In this document: positions 26,877 to 34,955 of the stretch, one piece after another
Position numbering within the stretch: the stretch's first letter is position 1
Layout of the letters: every line of letters starts with the position of its first letter
DNA from: Rossellomorea marisflavi
GTDB taxonomy: Bacteria; Bacillota; Bacilli; Bacillales; Bacillaceae_B
Direction of reading: 5' to 3'
DNA length: 64,000 nucleotides
NCBI RefSeq assembly: GCF_022170785.1
Contig: NZ_CP081870.1
Location: 2,902,001-2,966,000, forward strand
Notes under the pieces: model-generated
What the model was told of the DNA's origin: nothing
The model's database searches: none
Seen by the model: the letters and a program-made list of their open reading frames with translations, nothing else
Position numbers and translations under genes: made by a program

Positions 26877-27350
26877 TTACTCTACAGCACTACGCTTTAC
26901 TTCATCTAGTGCTTTATCATTAATTGATCTCTTTGATCCTTTTAAAGTAACTTTGTAAGTGAATTTTTCAGTACTTCCTGAATTTGCTGCGGGAGCAGTA
27001 ATTTCAACTAGTGAAGTTGCCCTTTTATAGCCATTAGCATCTGTACTGTCCCCATCAGGATCTTTTAATGTATCAATATATCCGCCATCTTCTAATTGTT
27101 TGAGTGTTACTGTTTTTGGCGTCCCTGCTACCGGTCTCAATGATTCATCCGCAGCAACAGCCAACTTCGCCGAACTCACCATCTGCTTCGCATTCGCCAC
27201 ATGGGCATCTTTCTTCGAGTTGTCGATCAATCCGCCGATGCTCGGGATCGCGATGGCCGCGATGATGCCGAGGATGACGACTACGGCTAGAAGCTCGATA
27301 AGGGTGAGGCCGCGCTCATTTTTCAAACGTTGACGCAATTTCTTTAACAT
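26877..27350 (-). CDS. major type IV pilin precursor
   Basis: 157-residue class III-signal prepilin. A basic 14-residue leader (MLKKLRQRLKNERG) is followed by the processed start LTLIELLAVVVILG with Glu at +5; the cleavage is Gly-Leu rather than the usual Gly-Phe. The hydrophobic alpha1 helix continues to about residue 40 and a globular beta-rich head follows. No cysteine pair is visible in the head. The 5' third is GC-rich like its neighbours while the 3' two thirds are clearly AT-rich with different codon choice, so the gene looks mosaic. The only pilin gene in the operon. GAGGAATT precedes the ATG. Confidence 0.92.
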   Translation of the reverse strand: MLKKLRQRLKNERGLTLIELLAVVVILGIIAAIAIPSIGGLIDNSKKDAHVANAKQMVSSAKLAVAADESLRPVAGTPKTVTLKQLEDGGYIDTLKDPDGDSTDANGYKRATSLVEITAPAANSGSTEKFTYKVTLKGSKRSINDKALDEVKRSAVE

Positions 27351-27400
27351 GGGAATTCCTCCTGATATTTTCTGGATTGCCAGTCGGACAATCTAGGACT

Positions 27401-27406
27401 ATTATA
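27401..27406 (-). promoter_or_regulatory. possible internal promoter before the pilin gene
   Basis: The 107-base gap between pilC and the pilin gene is strongly AT-rich, unlike the rest of the operon. On the minus strand TATAAT (27406-27401) is a perfect -10 element, about 50 bases ahead of the ATG; no good -35 is seen, but AT tracts upstream could act as an UP element. An extra promoter would fit the need for excess pilin. Confidence 0.4.
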
Positions 27407-27457
27407 CAACATTAATTTTCATAAAATTATATATTTTTACATTTTAATAGGTATTTT

Positions 27458-28669
27458 TTAATAGTTTTGCACACTGTTGAAGATTTCAAACATCGGAACC
27501 ATGATCGCTATGACAATAGTCCCGACCACTCCGGCCAGTACGACGATCATGAGGGGTTCAATCAAGGATTTAAGGCGGTCCGTGGCACTTTCGACTTCTT
27601 TTTCATAGAAGTCGGCGACCTTATCAAGCATCGTATCGAGGGCCCCTGTCTCTTCACCGATGGCAATCATCTGCGTGACGAGGGGAGGGAATGCCCAGTG
27701 GGCCTTCATGGGCTCTGTAAGGGATGACCCTTCTTCCAATGCCCTCCTCGATTGCGAGATGACCTTTGCCACCACTTCATTCTCGACGACCCGCTCCACG
27801 ATCGACAGCGCCTGGAGTATGGGGACCGAGCTTGAGAATAGGGAGCTCAGGGTCCGTGTCATCCTGGCAAGGACGGCTTTTTGGAGCATCTTCCCGAATA
27901 TGGGCAGCCTGAGGATCACGTAGTCGAGATGGTACTTCGTTTCCTTATTCTTTCTCAACAGGGCAATACCCAGGATAAGAAGGAATATGAGACCGATCAG
28001 GATGTACCAGAACCGCTGCATGAATTCGCTGGCGGAGATGACAAATTTGGTGATGGCCGGCAGCTCTCCCCCGAAGTCGATGAACATGTCGACAAAGGTC
28101 GGGACGACGGAGGTCAGGAGATAGATGACGACACCGAGGGCAAGGACGGCGACGACGGCCGGATAGGTAAGGGCCGATACGATCTTCTGTCTCGTGGCAT
28201 GCTGTTTCTCGTAGTGCGTGGCCAGTCCGTCAAGAGTTTCATCGAGGCTCCCCGACGCCTCCCCCGCCCTCACCATATTGATGAGGAGGGGCTCAAAGAT
28301 CCTCCCATGCTTCCCGAGGGCTTCTGAGAGGGGATGTCCTCCCCTGAGGTTCTCTTCCACCTCACCCAGTGCCCTTGACAGTGGCTTGCTCTCCGTCTGG
28401 CGCGAAAGGATGTGGGTCGCATCCACGACGGTCACTCCCGCCTGGAGCAAGGTGGCGAATTGCCGCAGGAAGATGAGGAGGTGGCGAAGCTTGACCGGAT
28501 TCCCGATGGCCAGATCCTTGGTCAGGAGAGTCTCCGGGAGCTCGTCGATCCCGATCACCCTCACCTCGAGCTTTTTCAGCTGCAGGAGGGCCTCCCGCTT
28601 GTTTGACGCCGTGACGACACCGTTCTTAGGACCCGAGCGGTCGCGGCCCGTATATTTGAACCTCGCCAT
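27458..28669 (-). CDS. pilC: type IV pilus platform protein PilC
   Basis: Inner-membrane platform of the GspF/PilC family, 403 residues, with two duplicated cytoplasmic T2SSF domains (RQFATLLQAGVTVVDATHIL and the second RTLSSLFSSSVPILQALSIV) and three transmembrane helices, the last at the C-terminus. It couples PilB/PilT rotation to pilus growth or loss. Starts one base after the pilT stop codon. Confidence 0.93.
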   Translation of the reverse strand: MARFKYTGRDRSGPKNGVVTASNKREALLQLKKLEVRVIGIDELPETLLTKDLAIGNPVKLRHLLIFLRQFATLLQAGVTVVDATHILSRQTESKPLSRALGEVEENLRGGHPLSEALGKHGRIFEPLLINMVRAGEASGSLDETLDGLATHYEKQHATRQKIVSALTYPAVVAVLALGVVIYLLTSVVPTFVDMFIDFGGELPAITKFVISASEFMQRFWYILIGLIFLLILGIALLRKNKETKYHLDYVILRLPIFGKMLQKAVLARMTRTLSSLFSSSVPILQALSIVERVVENEVVAKVISQSRRALEEGSSLTEPMKAHWAFPPLVTQMIAIGEETGALDTMLDKVADFYEKEVESATDRLKSLIEPLMIVVLAGVVGTIVIAIMVPMFEIFNSVQNY

Positions 28670-29707
28670 CTACGCCCCCTCCCGGATATAGGGCAGCGCC
28701 ATTTCCTTGGAGACGATCCCCGCCTCGTACAGTCCCTGGACGCTGTCGCTCATAAGATGCATGCCCGAAGCCCGCGACGTCTGCATGACGTTTTGGATTT
28801 GATGCACTTTCTCCGAACGGATGAGGTTGGCCACTGCCGCATTATTCAACAGAAGCTCCGTCGCAGCTCGGCGGCCTTTCCGGTCCACGGTCGGGAACAG
28901 GCGCTGCGAAAGGATGCCCGTCAGGACGGACGCAAGCTGGACGCGGATCTGTGCCTGTTGCTCAGGCGGGAACACGTCCACGATGCGCTCGATGGTTGCC
29001 GGCGCACTGGAGGTATGAAGGGTCGCCAGCACGAGGTGACCCGTCTCCGCAGCCGTGATGGCCGTATGGATCGTTTCAAGGTCCCTCATTTCCCCCACAA
29101 GGATGATGTCGGGGTCCTGCCTCAGAGCGCTCCTCAATCCTCTGGAAAAAGAACCCGTATCAAATCCGACCTCCCGCTGATCGATGATGGAACTGCCGTG
29201 GCGGTGAAGATACTCGATGGGGTCCTCCAGGGTGATGATATGCTTCCTCATCGTCCTGTTCATATGATCGATGATGGAAGCTAGGGTCGTCGATTTCCCG
29301 CTGCCCGTCGGTCCCGTCACGAGGAAGAGGCCCTGGGGCCTTCCGGCGATCCCTTTCAGCGCATGGGGAAGGAACAGGTCCTCCATTGTCGGAATCGATG
29401 TCGGAATCACCCGGATGGCCAGGGACACGCAGGAGCGCTGCCGGAAAGCATTGATCCTGAACCGGGATACACCTGGGATGCCATATGAGAAATCAAGTTC
29501 GCCTGCTTCTTCAAAGCTCGTATACATGGGCGGGGCGATCAAGGCTTTGGCCATCCCCTCGGTCGTTTCCGGGGAGAGGGCATCCTTCCCGTACCGTTTC
29601 AGGTCCCCGTGGATGCGGAATACCGGCGGCGCCCCGACGGTCAGGTGGATGTCCGAGGCCCCGAGTTCATACGCGCTTCTGAGGAGCGCATCTATTTTAT
29701 CTTTCAT
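28670..29707 (-). CDS. pilT: pilus retraction ATPase PilT
   Basis: Hexameric ATPase, 345 residues, that depolymerises pili for twitching and DNA uptake. It begins DALLRSAYELGASDIHLTVG, typical of PilT, and has Walker A GPTGSGKSTTL (~residue 130), Asp box, Walker B DPDIILVGEMRD, His box (LHTSSA), and the C-terminal retraction-specific AVANLIRSEK (AIRNLIRE type). Presence of PilT indicates a dynamic pilus rather than a competence pseudopilus only. Confidence 0.95.
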   Translation of the reverse strand: MKDKIDALLRSAYELGASDIHLTVGAPPVFRIHGDLKRYGKDALSPETTEGMAKALIAPPMYTSFEEAGELDFSYGIPGVSRFRINAFRQRSCVSLAIRVIPTSIPTMEDLFLPHALKGIAGRPQGLFLVTGPTGSGKSTTLASIIDHMNRTMRKHIITLEDPIEYLHRHGSSIIDQREVGFDTGSFSRGLRSALRQDPDIILVGEMRDLETIHTAITAAETGHLVLATLHTSSAPATIERIVDVFPPEQQAQIRVQLASVLTGILSQRLFPTVDRKGRRAATELLLNNAAVANLIRSEKVHQIQNVMQTSRASGMHLMSDSVQGLYEAGIVSKEMALPYIREGA

Positions 29708-29715
29708 GTTTTCAC

Positions 29716-31371
29716 CTACTCTGCTATTGAAACTCGTAACACTTCTTCCGTTGTCGTCAATCCCTGTTTCACCTTCAAAAGTCCATCATCCACAAGGAAT
29801 ATGGTTTTGTTGCGTACGGCGAGCTCCCGCAGTTTCGAAATCGGCTCGTCGTTCAGGATGACTTTCTTCATTTCTTCATTCATCATGAGAATTTCATGGA
29901 TCGCGATCCTCCCCTTGTACCCCGTCATATTACAGGAGGAGCATCCGGTTCCACGGGTGATGGTCTCGATCTTCATACCCCTTTTGGCGAAGATCCCGAT
30001 TTCTCGGGCAGTGGCCGGTACGACCTCCTTGCAGTCCCGGCAGACTCTGCGGATCAACCGCTGTGCGACGACTCCGCTCAGGGAAGACGCGACAAGGAAC
30101 GGCTCCACCCCCATGTCGAGAAGACGGGTGATGGTGGAGATCGAATCATTCGTATGAAGGGTGCTCAGGACGAGATGCCCCGTGAGGGATGCGCGGATCG
30201 ATACTTCGACCGTTTCTTTGTCACGGATTTCCCCTACCATGATCACATTGGGATCCTGGCGTAGGATCGCCCTGAGCCCCTTCGCGAACGTCAGGCCGAC
30301 CTGATGGTTCACAGATATCTGATTGATACCTTCAAGCTGGTACTCGACGGGATCTTCCACGGTGATGATGTTCACTTCTTCACTGTTAAGATGATTGAGT
30401 GCCGCATAGAGGGTCGATGATTTCCCCGACCCAGTCGGCCCCGTGATGAGGACGATGCCCGTAGGCTGTTTGATCAGATTCATGAACCGCTGGTGATTCA
30501 CTTTATTGAAGCCGAGCTTTTGTAGGTCATTGAGCTGCGAGCCGAGATCAAGGAGTCGAAGGACGATTTTCTCACCATAAACGGTCGGGAGGGTGGAAAC
30601 CCTGAGATCGATTGGGTGGACATCGACATTCGCCTTCATCCTGCCGTCTTGTGGAACCCTGAACTCCGTGATATCGAGGTTGGCCATGATCTTCAAGCGG
30701 GCAAGGAGCATGCTCTGCATATGCTTGGGAAGATTCCGCTCTGTCCGGAGGATGCCGTCGACCCTGAAGCGGATCGCCACCTTGGTTTCCTGTGGATCAA
30801 TATGGATATCACTCGCCTTTTGCGTCACCGCATTGGAGAGGATCTGATTCACCAGGCGCACGATGGGCGACTCCGCATCGGTCACGGACGGCTCATCGAC
30901 CTGCACCTGCTCCTCACGGAAAAGCTCTTCGAACCCTTCTTCAAGGTCATAATATTTATTGATGACCTTGAGGATATCATCCTTCGTCGCGATCGCCGGC
31001 TCGATTTTAAAACCTGTCGCTAATCGCAAATCTTCAATGGCGTAGAAATCAAGGGGGTCATTCATGGCCACAAACAGGCGGTCCCCCTCTGTCTTGAGCG
31101 GAATCATCAGCGTCCTTTTGGCCGTCTCCTTCGGGATCAGGTGAAACAGGTTCGCCTCGAACGGATAGCGATACAGGCTGACGTGGGGAATACCGAGCTG
31201 AAACTCCAGCACTTCGATGAGCTGCTGCTCCGTGATGAAGCCTTTCTGTAGGAGGGCATCTCCCGTCTTCTGACCCTTCACTTTGTCGGCAAGCGTTTCC
31301 TGAAGCTGCTCTTCAGAGATGATCCCCGCTTCGACCAGGAGATCCCCAAGCCTTTTCCGGGTTGTCGTCAT
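29716..31371 (-). CDS. pilB: pilus extension ATPase PilB with MshEN-type N-terminus
   Basis: 551-residue GspE/PilB ATPase powering pilus extension. Residues ~6-55 hold two tandem motifs of MshEN type: RLGDLLVEAGIISEEQLQET... and KTGDALLQKGFITEQQLIEV..., each ~24 residues with the LL..GxI....L...L spacing; family members use these to bind c-di-GMP. The first motif ends in Lys instead of Gln and the second starts KT instead of RL. The core has Walker A GPTGSGKSSTLY, VEDPVEYQL, Walker B DPNVIMVGEIRD and the zinc tetracysteine CRDC/CSSC. Nearby GGDEF gene suggests c-di-GMP control. Confidence 0.93.
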   Translation of the reverse strand: MTTTRKRLGDLLVEAGIISEEQLQETLADKVKGQKTGDALLQKGFITEQQLIEVLEFQLGIPHVSLYRYPFEANLFHLIPKETAKRTLMIPLKTEGDRLFVAMNDPLDFYAIEDLRLATGFKIEPAIATKDDILKVINKYYDLEEGFEELFREEQVQVDEPSVTDAESPIVRLVNQILSNAVTQKASDIHIDPQETKVAIRFRVDGILRTERNLPKHMQSMLLARLKIMANLDITEFRVPQDGRMKANVDVHPIDLRVSTLPTVYGEKIVLRLLDLGSQLNDLQKLGFNKVNHQRFMNLIKQPTGIVLITGPTGSGKSSTLYAALNHLNSEEVNIITVEDPVEYQLEGINQISVNHQVGLTFAKGLRAILRQDPNVIMVGEIRDKETVEVSIRASLTGHLVLSTLHTNDSISTITRLLDMGVEPFLVASSLSGVVAQRLIRRVCRDCKEVVPATAREIGIFAKRGMKIETITRGTGCSSCNMTGYKGRIAIHEILMMNEEMKKVILNDEPISKLRELAVRNKTIFLVDDGLLKVKQGLTTTEEVLRVSIAE

Positions 31372-31384
31372 GGATTACCCTCCT

Positions 31385-32782
31385 TCACTTTTCTTCCTTT
31401 TTCTTTTTCGGGGCGGTTTTCACATCGGATGAATGCTTCTTATCCGTTGTTCCATTTTTGTTATCGTCTGTTGATTGCTGCTCATCCATTGTGCTTTCTT
31501 CCTCACCGGAAGCGGCGTCTGTATCCCCTTCAATCTCGGGGGAATCTTCCCGGATGGCTTCCGTGCTTCCTTCACTGTCCGTTTCACTGCTTCCATCTTC
31601 ATTTTCCTGATCCTGGACGGATACCTCGTCCGATAGGGTTACATCCGTTTCAGCGGTGTTAAGCGGCCAGATTTCCACGCGATTTGTCGGTGCGTAAAAA
31701 TCTTCACTGACTCGCTCTTCATCGATCACATCTCCGTCGGAAGAATACTTATCCCGGTAGACGGTGATCAGCCGTCCCTTCTTGCCTTCCTGTGTGGTCG
31801 CAAGGACCCCCTGGGGGATGAAGGCGCTGAACTGCTTCACGACGCGCGGAGGATATTCCTTCTTCCCGGTCGTCCTCACCTTGTATTCATACGGGCTCGC
31901 CATGCCGGAAATCTGTGCCTTCAACGTATTGTCATGGAGGGAGAAGGTCACCGTATAAGCTGAATCACGTGCATTCATGAATACGAGATCCTGTCCTGTG
32001 ACAGGATTCACCCTCGCTTCAAGACCGAGGGTTGCATAAGGCGGAAGAACTGTGGAGATATTGCGCTCGGCAATCGCCAGGTCTGTGTGCAAAATCAGCT
32101 CGTACAGCAAGGAAGCGACCGGACCGAGATCGTCGGGAGAACTCACTGAAGAACCATTTGAATCGAGAAACTCCAGGAACGAAAATCGTGCATTCGCAGG
32201 GATATCGATCACAGGATTGGCGTCAACGAACGCTGAAAGCCCCGGAGTGACATCGACCTTATCGAGCTCCCCTGCGTAGAAGACATTTTCTTCCCCTTCG
32301 AAGTACTCATCCAGATCGATCGTTCCCTCCACCTTCAGCATGGACGTGGCAGCCATGATTTCTTTCTGAAGTCCCGGGAACTGATCCAGGTGATATCCTG
32401 GGAATTGTTCTTCGATGAAGCCTTTCAACCCGGCTTCATCGACGGAAACGATTAATGGAGAATTCCCCTGTTCCTTCAGTGCCCCGACAGATTCTTTGAA
32501 ATGGAATGCGATGGCATCGGAATCCAGAAGGACGTCCCGGCCATCGAATGAGAGCATGATTTCCTGCTCCCCCTTCCACGACTCGACCTTCGTTTCAAGA
32601 AGCTTTACGGCCTGCTTCCTTGTTTTCCCCGACAGGTCCACCGATGCTGCCTCTGCGTTTTGTATGAACGAAACCGAGGTTATTTTTTCATAAAGGAAAA
32701 CACCGAGCTGCGATACACCGACGTATAAAACGGTCATGATGAACATAGGTGCCAATAATTGGATCAGGCGCCGATTTTTCAT
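31385..32782 (-). CDS. VanW/G5-domain surface protein
   Basis: 465 residues: N-terminal signal-anchor helix (~8-30), a peptidoglycan-binding-like region (SVDLSGKTRKQAVKLLETKV), a VanW domain (~200-300: ARFSFLEFLD, NISTVLPPYATLGLEARVNP), a G5 domain (~300-375: YKVRTTGKKEYPPRVVKQ, GRLITVYRDKY) and an acidic Ser/Glu/Asp-rich tail ending in lysines. YoaR-type proteins share VanW+G5. G5 domains bind cell wall amino sugars, so an anchor between pilus base and wall is possible, but the function is unknown. Located 13 bases before pilB in the same direction. Confidence 0.8.
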   Translation of the reverse strand: MKNRRLIQLLAPMFIMTVLYVGVSQLGVFLYEKITSVSFIQNAEAASVDLSGKTRKQAVKLLETKVESWKGEQEIMLSFDGRDVLLDSDAIAFHFKESVGALKEQGNSPLIVSVDEAGLKGFIEEQFPGYHLDQFPGLQKEIMAATSMLKVEGTIDLDEYFEGEENVFYAGELDKVDVTPGLSAFVDANPVIDIPANARFSFLEFLDSNGSSVSSPDDLGPVASLLYELILHTDLAIAERNISTVLPPYATLGLEARVNPVTGQDLVFMNARDSAYTVTFSLHDNTLKAQISGMASPYEYKVRTTGKKEYPPRVVKQFSAFIPQGVLATTQEGKKGRLITVYRDKYSSDGDVIDEERVSEDFYAPTNRVEIWPLNTAETDVTLSDEVSVQDQENEDGSSETDSEGSTEAIREDSPEIEGDTDAASGEEESTMDEQQSTDDNKNGTTDKKHSSDVKTAPKKKKEEK

Positions 32783-32795
32783 CTGATGCGCCCCC

Positions 32796-33569
32796 TTATC
32801 TGATGTTCATGGTCAATTCAACAAAGACGGATGGACCCGCTTCCTTGACCGATTGGATGTTCGTCCGGGTCAGCTCCGCACCCTTCGGTATGAGCAGTTC
32901 CCCTTCGAGACTGAATATATCATCTGCCGTCTGTCTTCCGACGAGAAGTTCCATTTGCCTGTTTTCGATGTCCTTCAGCCCGTCAGCCTGCGTGGCAGCT
33001 GCTTCCTGCATGACAACCGGTTCCTGCATGACAACGACTTCCTGCGGCGTCGAAATGTCTTTCACTTCCACTTCCACTTCTACGAGGGTTTCCCGGAAGT
33101 ACTCGGCAGCATCCTCTTTCACGATGACGATATCCTTTCCCCACGTCAGCACATGAGGGGAGTCCAGATAGTACGTGTCACTCTTACTTTTCACTTCGAG
33201 GGTCCGGATCGCGCCGCTCTCATCGTCCACATGGAACTCGACGATTTCACCGATCATCTGTCCCTTCCTCGTCATGAGGCGGGCATCTGTCACCCGGATC
33301 TTTTTGTTCACAAGGGAGTTGGCAATGGGGATTTCATTCAGGTCGATGACGGCATTCTCATGTTCCACTGTGACGGCGTATTCACCGATCCCCACGACCT
33401 TTTTGAACGGGATCGCCCTTACGCTGATCTGCCAGTCTTCATGCTCCACTGTCAGGAAATCGACTGATCCTTTCTCAGGGTTGACAACAAGGGAGCGGAC
33501 CTTCCCGATTTCACTGCCGTCCGAAATGTTGATGATGGGTAGGGATTGGATTTCAGTACTCTTTTTCAT
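32796..33569 (-). CDS. protein with two PRC-barrel domains
   Basis: 257 residues, no signal peptide. The first ~75 residues (LPIINISDGSEIGKVRSLVV) and residues ~85-160 (IRVTDARLMTRKGQMIGEIVEF) form two PRC-barrel folds, followed by a region rich in Val, Glu and Gln and a C-terminal segment with beta-strand character. PRC barrels mediate protein or RNA contacts (RimM, photosynthetic reaction centre H). No enzymatic motif is seen. Position between the VanW/G5 and acidic membrane protein genes suggests a part in pilus biogenesis, by inference only. Similar genes accompany some Gram-positive type IV pilus loci. Confidence 0.7.
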   Translation of the reverse strand: MKKSTEIQSLPIINISDGSEIGKVRSLVVNPEKGSVDFLTVEHEDWQISVRAIPFKKVVGIGEYAVTVEHENAVIDLNEIPIANSLVNKKIRVTDARLMTRKGQMIGEIVEFHVDDESGAIRTLEVKSKSDTYYLDSPHVLTWGKDIVIVKEDAAEYFRETLVEVEVEVKDISTPQEVVVMQEPVVMQEAAATQADGLKDIENRQMELLVGRQTADDIFSLEGELLIPKGAELTRTNIQSVKEAGPSVFVELTMNIR

Positions 33570-33584
33570 TGATATTCTCCTATT

Positions 33585-34790
33585 CTAGTTCATTTGATTT
33601 TGGGCATATTGCTTTATATGGCTAAGTTCTTCCGACAGGTATCCATAGGAATGGAAGCGGTCTTCGATCCCGGTGACAAAGGTCGAACACTTCTCAAACT
33701 GAGCGTGCGCAAGATAATGATCAATCAAGATCTTGGCAAACGTGTAATAATCACGGTCATGGAGGGCCGGATGCAGATAGGAACTCACCAGCTCGTGAAA
33801 TGCTTCTTCCGGGAGGGACGTTTCTGATAAGGCGATAATCTCCAGCATCGTCTTCATGATGGGCCCGTCAATGCGCGACCGGGACACCGGCTCCTCCTGT
33901 AGATCCTCCCATTCTTCATGAGAGGGATTGTCTTCGAGGCTTTCTTCGAGAAGGAGGTGGTCCTCCTCTTGCGGACTGGCATCAACTCTATCTTCTTCAA
34001 GAATACCGCCCGTCTCCTCTTCTATTACCAGAGGCTCTTCTTCGAGCATCTCGTTTGAAAGGTCCTCGAGCTCTGGAACCGATACAGACAGCTGACCGTC
34101 TTCCTGCCCATCCGCACTGTTTCCTTCTTCAAAGAGCTCGTCCATATACGTAGCGATCGAATCGTCTTCCTGTACGTCTTGAAGGGGAGGCTCCACGGGC
34201 TGGATGAACATCAGTTCAGGGACTTCTTCCGATCCCTCAGCCGGTTCGGCATTATCAAACCATGAACCCAGCATGAGCTCATCCTCTTCCAATTCAAGTT
34301 CATCATCCAACACGGAAGTTTCAGGATCCATCCCTTCATTCACGGATTCCACAAACCATTCGCTTTCGTCATCTTCCACTTCCAAAGGCTGCTGAACCTG
34401 GACTGTTGCAGCCACCTCTGAAACCGCTTCTGTTTCCTCACGCGTTTCTTCCTTCACACTATGTATGATAGGTTCTGTTTTATCCGGCTCTTTCACATCG
34501 TTCAATATCCCTGCCATGGCACCATCTCCTGCCGGCACTAAGCTCCTGAACAAGCCTGATACCCGCTGATCGATGAGATAGGCCATCAGGCACACGGTCA
34601 CTGCCAGCATAAGCAGGATCATCCAAAGGGGATAGGTGGCAGAAGCCGCCGCACCGACCACGGAAAGGAGAAAGGTACTCGAAGCGACAAGATGCTTCCC
34701 TTTCAGTGATAATCCCATGGGAACCACATACAGGATGGGGATCAGTATGATGGCGGTGATGCAGATAAATAGATAAGCCACTTTCCTCAC
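33585..34790 (-). CDS. acidic membrane protein at head of pilus operon, unknown function
   Basis: 401 residues. Three hydrophobic segments occupy the first ~75 residues (VAYLFICITAIILIPILYVV; STFLLSVVGAAASATYPLW; MILLMLAVTVCLMAYLI). Residues ~100-310 are an extended, highly acidic Glu/Asp-rich linker without clear repeats. The last ~90 residues are a compact helical region (MLEIIALSETSLPEEAFHEL onward, with HDRDYYTFAKILIDHYLAH) that resembles a TPR-like solenoid. I do not recognise the family. Start uncertain: GTG at 34790 sits close to GAGGAG; a second GTG nine bases on is better spaced. Likely first gene of the pilus operon. Confidence 0.6.
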   Translation of the reverse strand: MRKVAYLFICITAIILIPILYVVPMGLSLKGKHLVASSTFLLSVVGAAASATYPLWMILLMLAVTVCLMAYLIDQRVSGLFRSLVPAGDGAMAGILNDVKEPDKTEPIIHSVKEETREETEAVSEVAATVQVQQPLEVEDDESEWFVESVNEGMDPETSVLDDELELEEDELMLGSWFDNAEPAEGSEEVPELMFIQPVEPPLQDVQEDDSIATYMDELFEEGNSADGQEDGQLSVSVPELEDLSNEMLEEEPLVIEEETGGILEEDRVDASPQEEDHLLLEESLEDNPSHEEWEDLQEEPVSRSRIDGPIMKTMLEIIALSETSLPEEAFHELVSSYLHPALHDRDYYTFAKILIDHYLAHAQFEKCSTFVTGIEDRFHSYGYLSEELSHIKQYAQNQMN

Positions 34791-34918
34791 AACTCCTCTA
34801 TAAGTAAGTAAAAAGATTCATCCGATTCCAATATAATCCTAGTCTATCTCATATATGGGTATTTTGGAATATGATAATAGGCTTATATGAAAAAAGATCA
34901 AAAAAACTCACCTTTTGT

Positions 34919-34952
34919 AAAAAAAAGAAACGCGGCCAATCAGCCGCGTTTC
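34919..34952 (-). terminator. terminator of the GGDEF gene
   Basis: GAAACGCGGC pairs with GCCGCGTTTC, followed by eight T on the minus strand. It separates the diguanylate cyclase gene from the pilus operon, which must then start from a promoter in 34791-34918. Confidence 0.95.
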
Positions 34953-34955
34953 ATC

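Noticed and set aside
34791..34860. Sigma-H promoter for the pilus operon (AGGATTA ... GAAT)
   Set aside because: The spacing between the elements is about 13 instead of 11-12 and the -35 flank does not match, so it is too weak to list.
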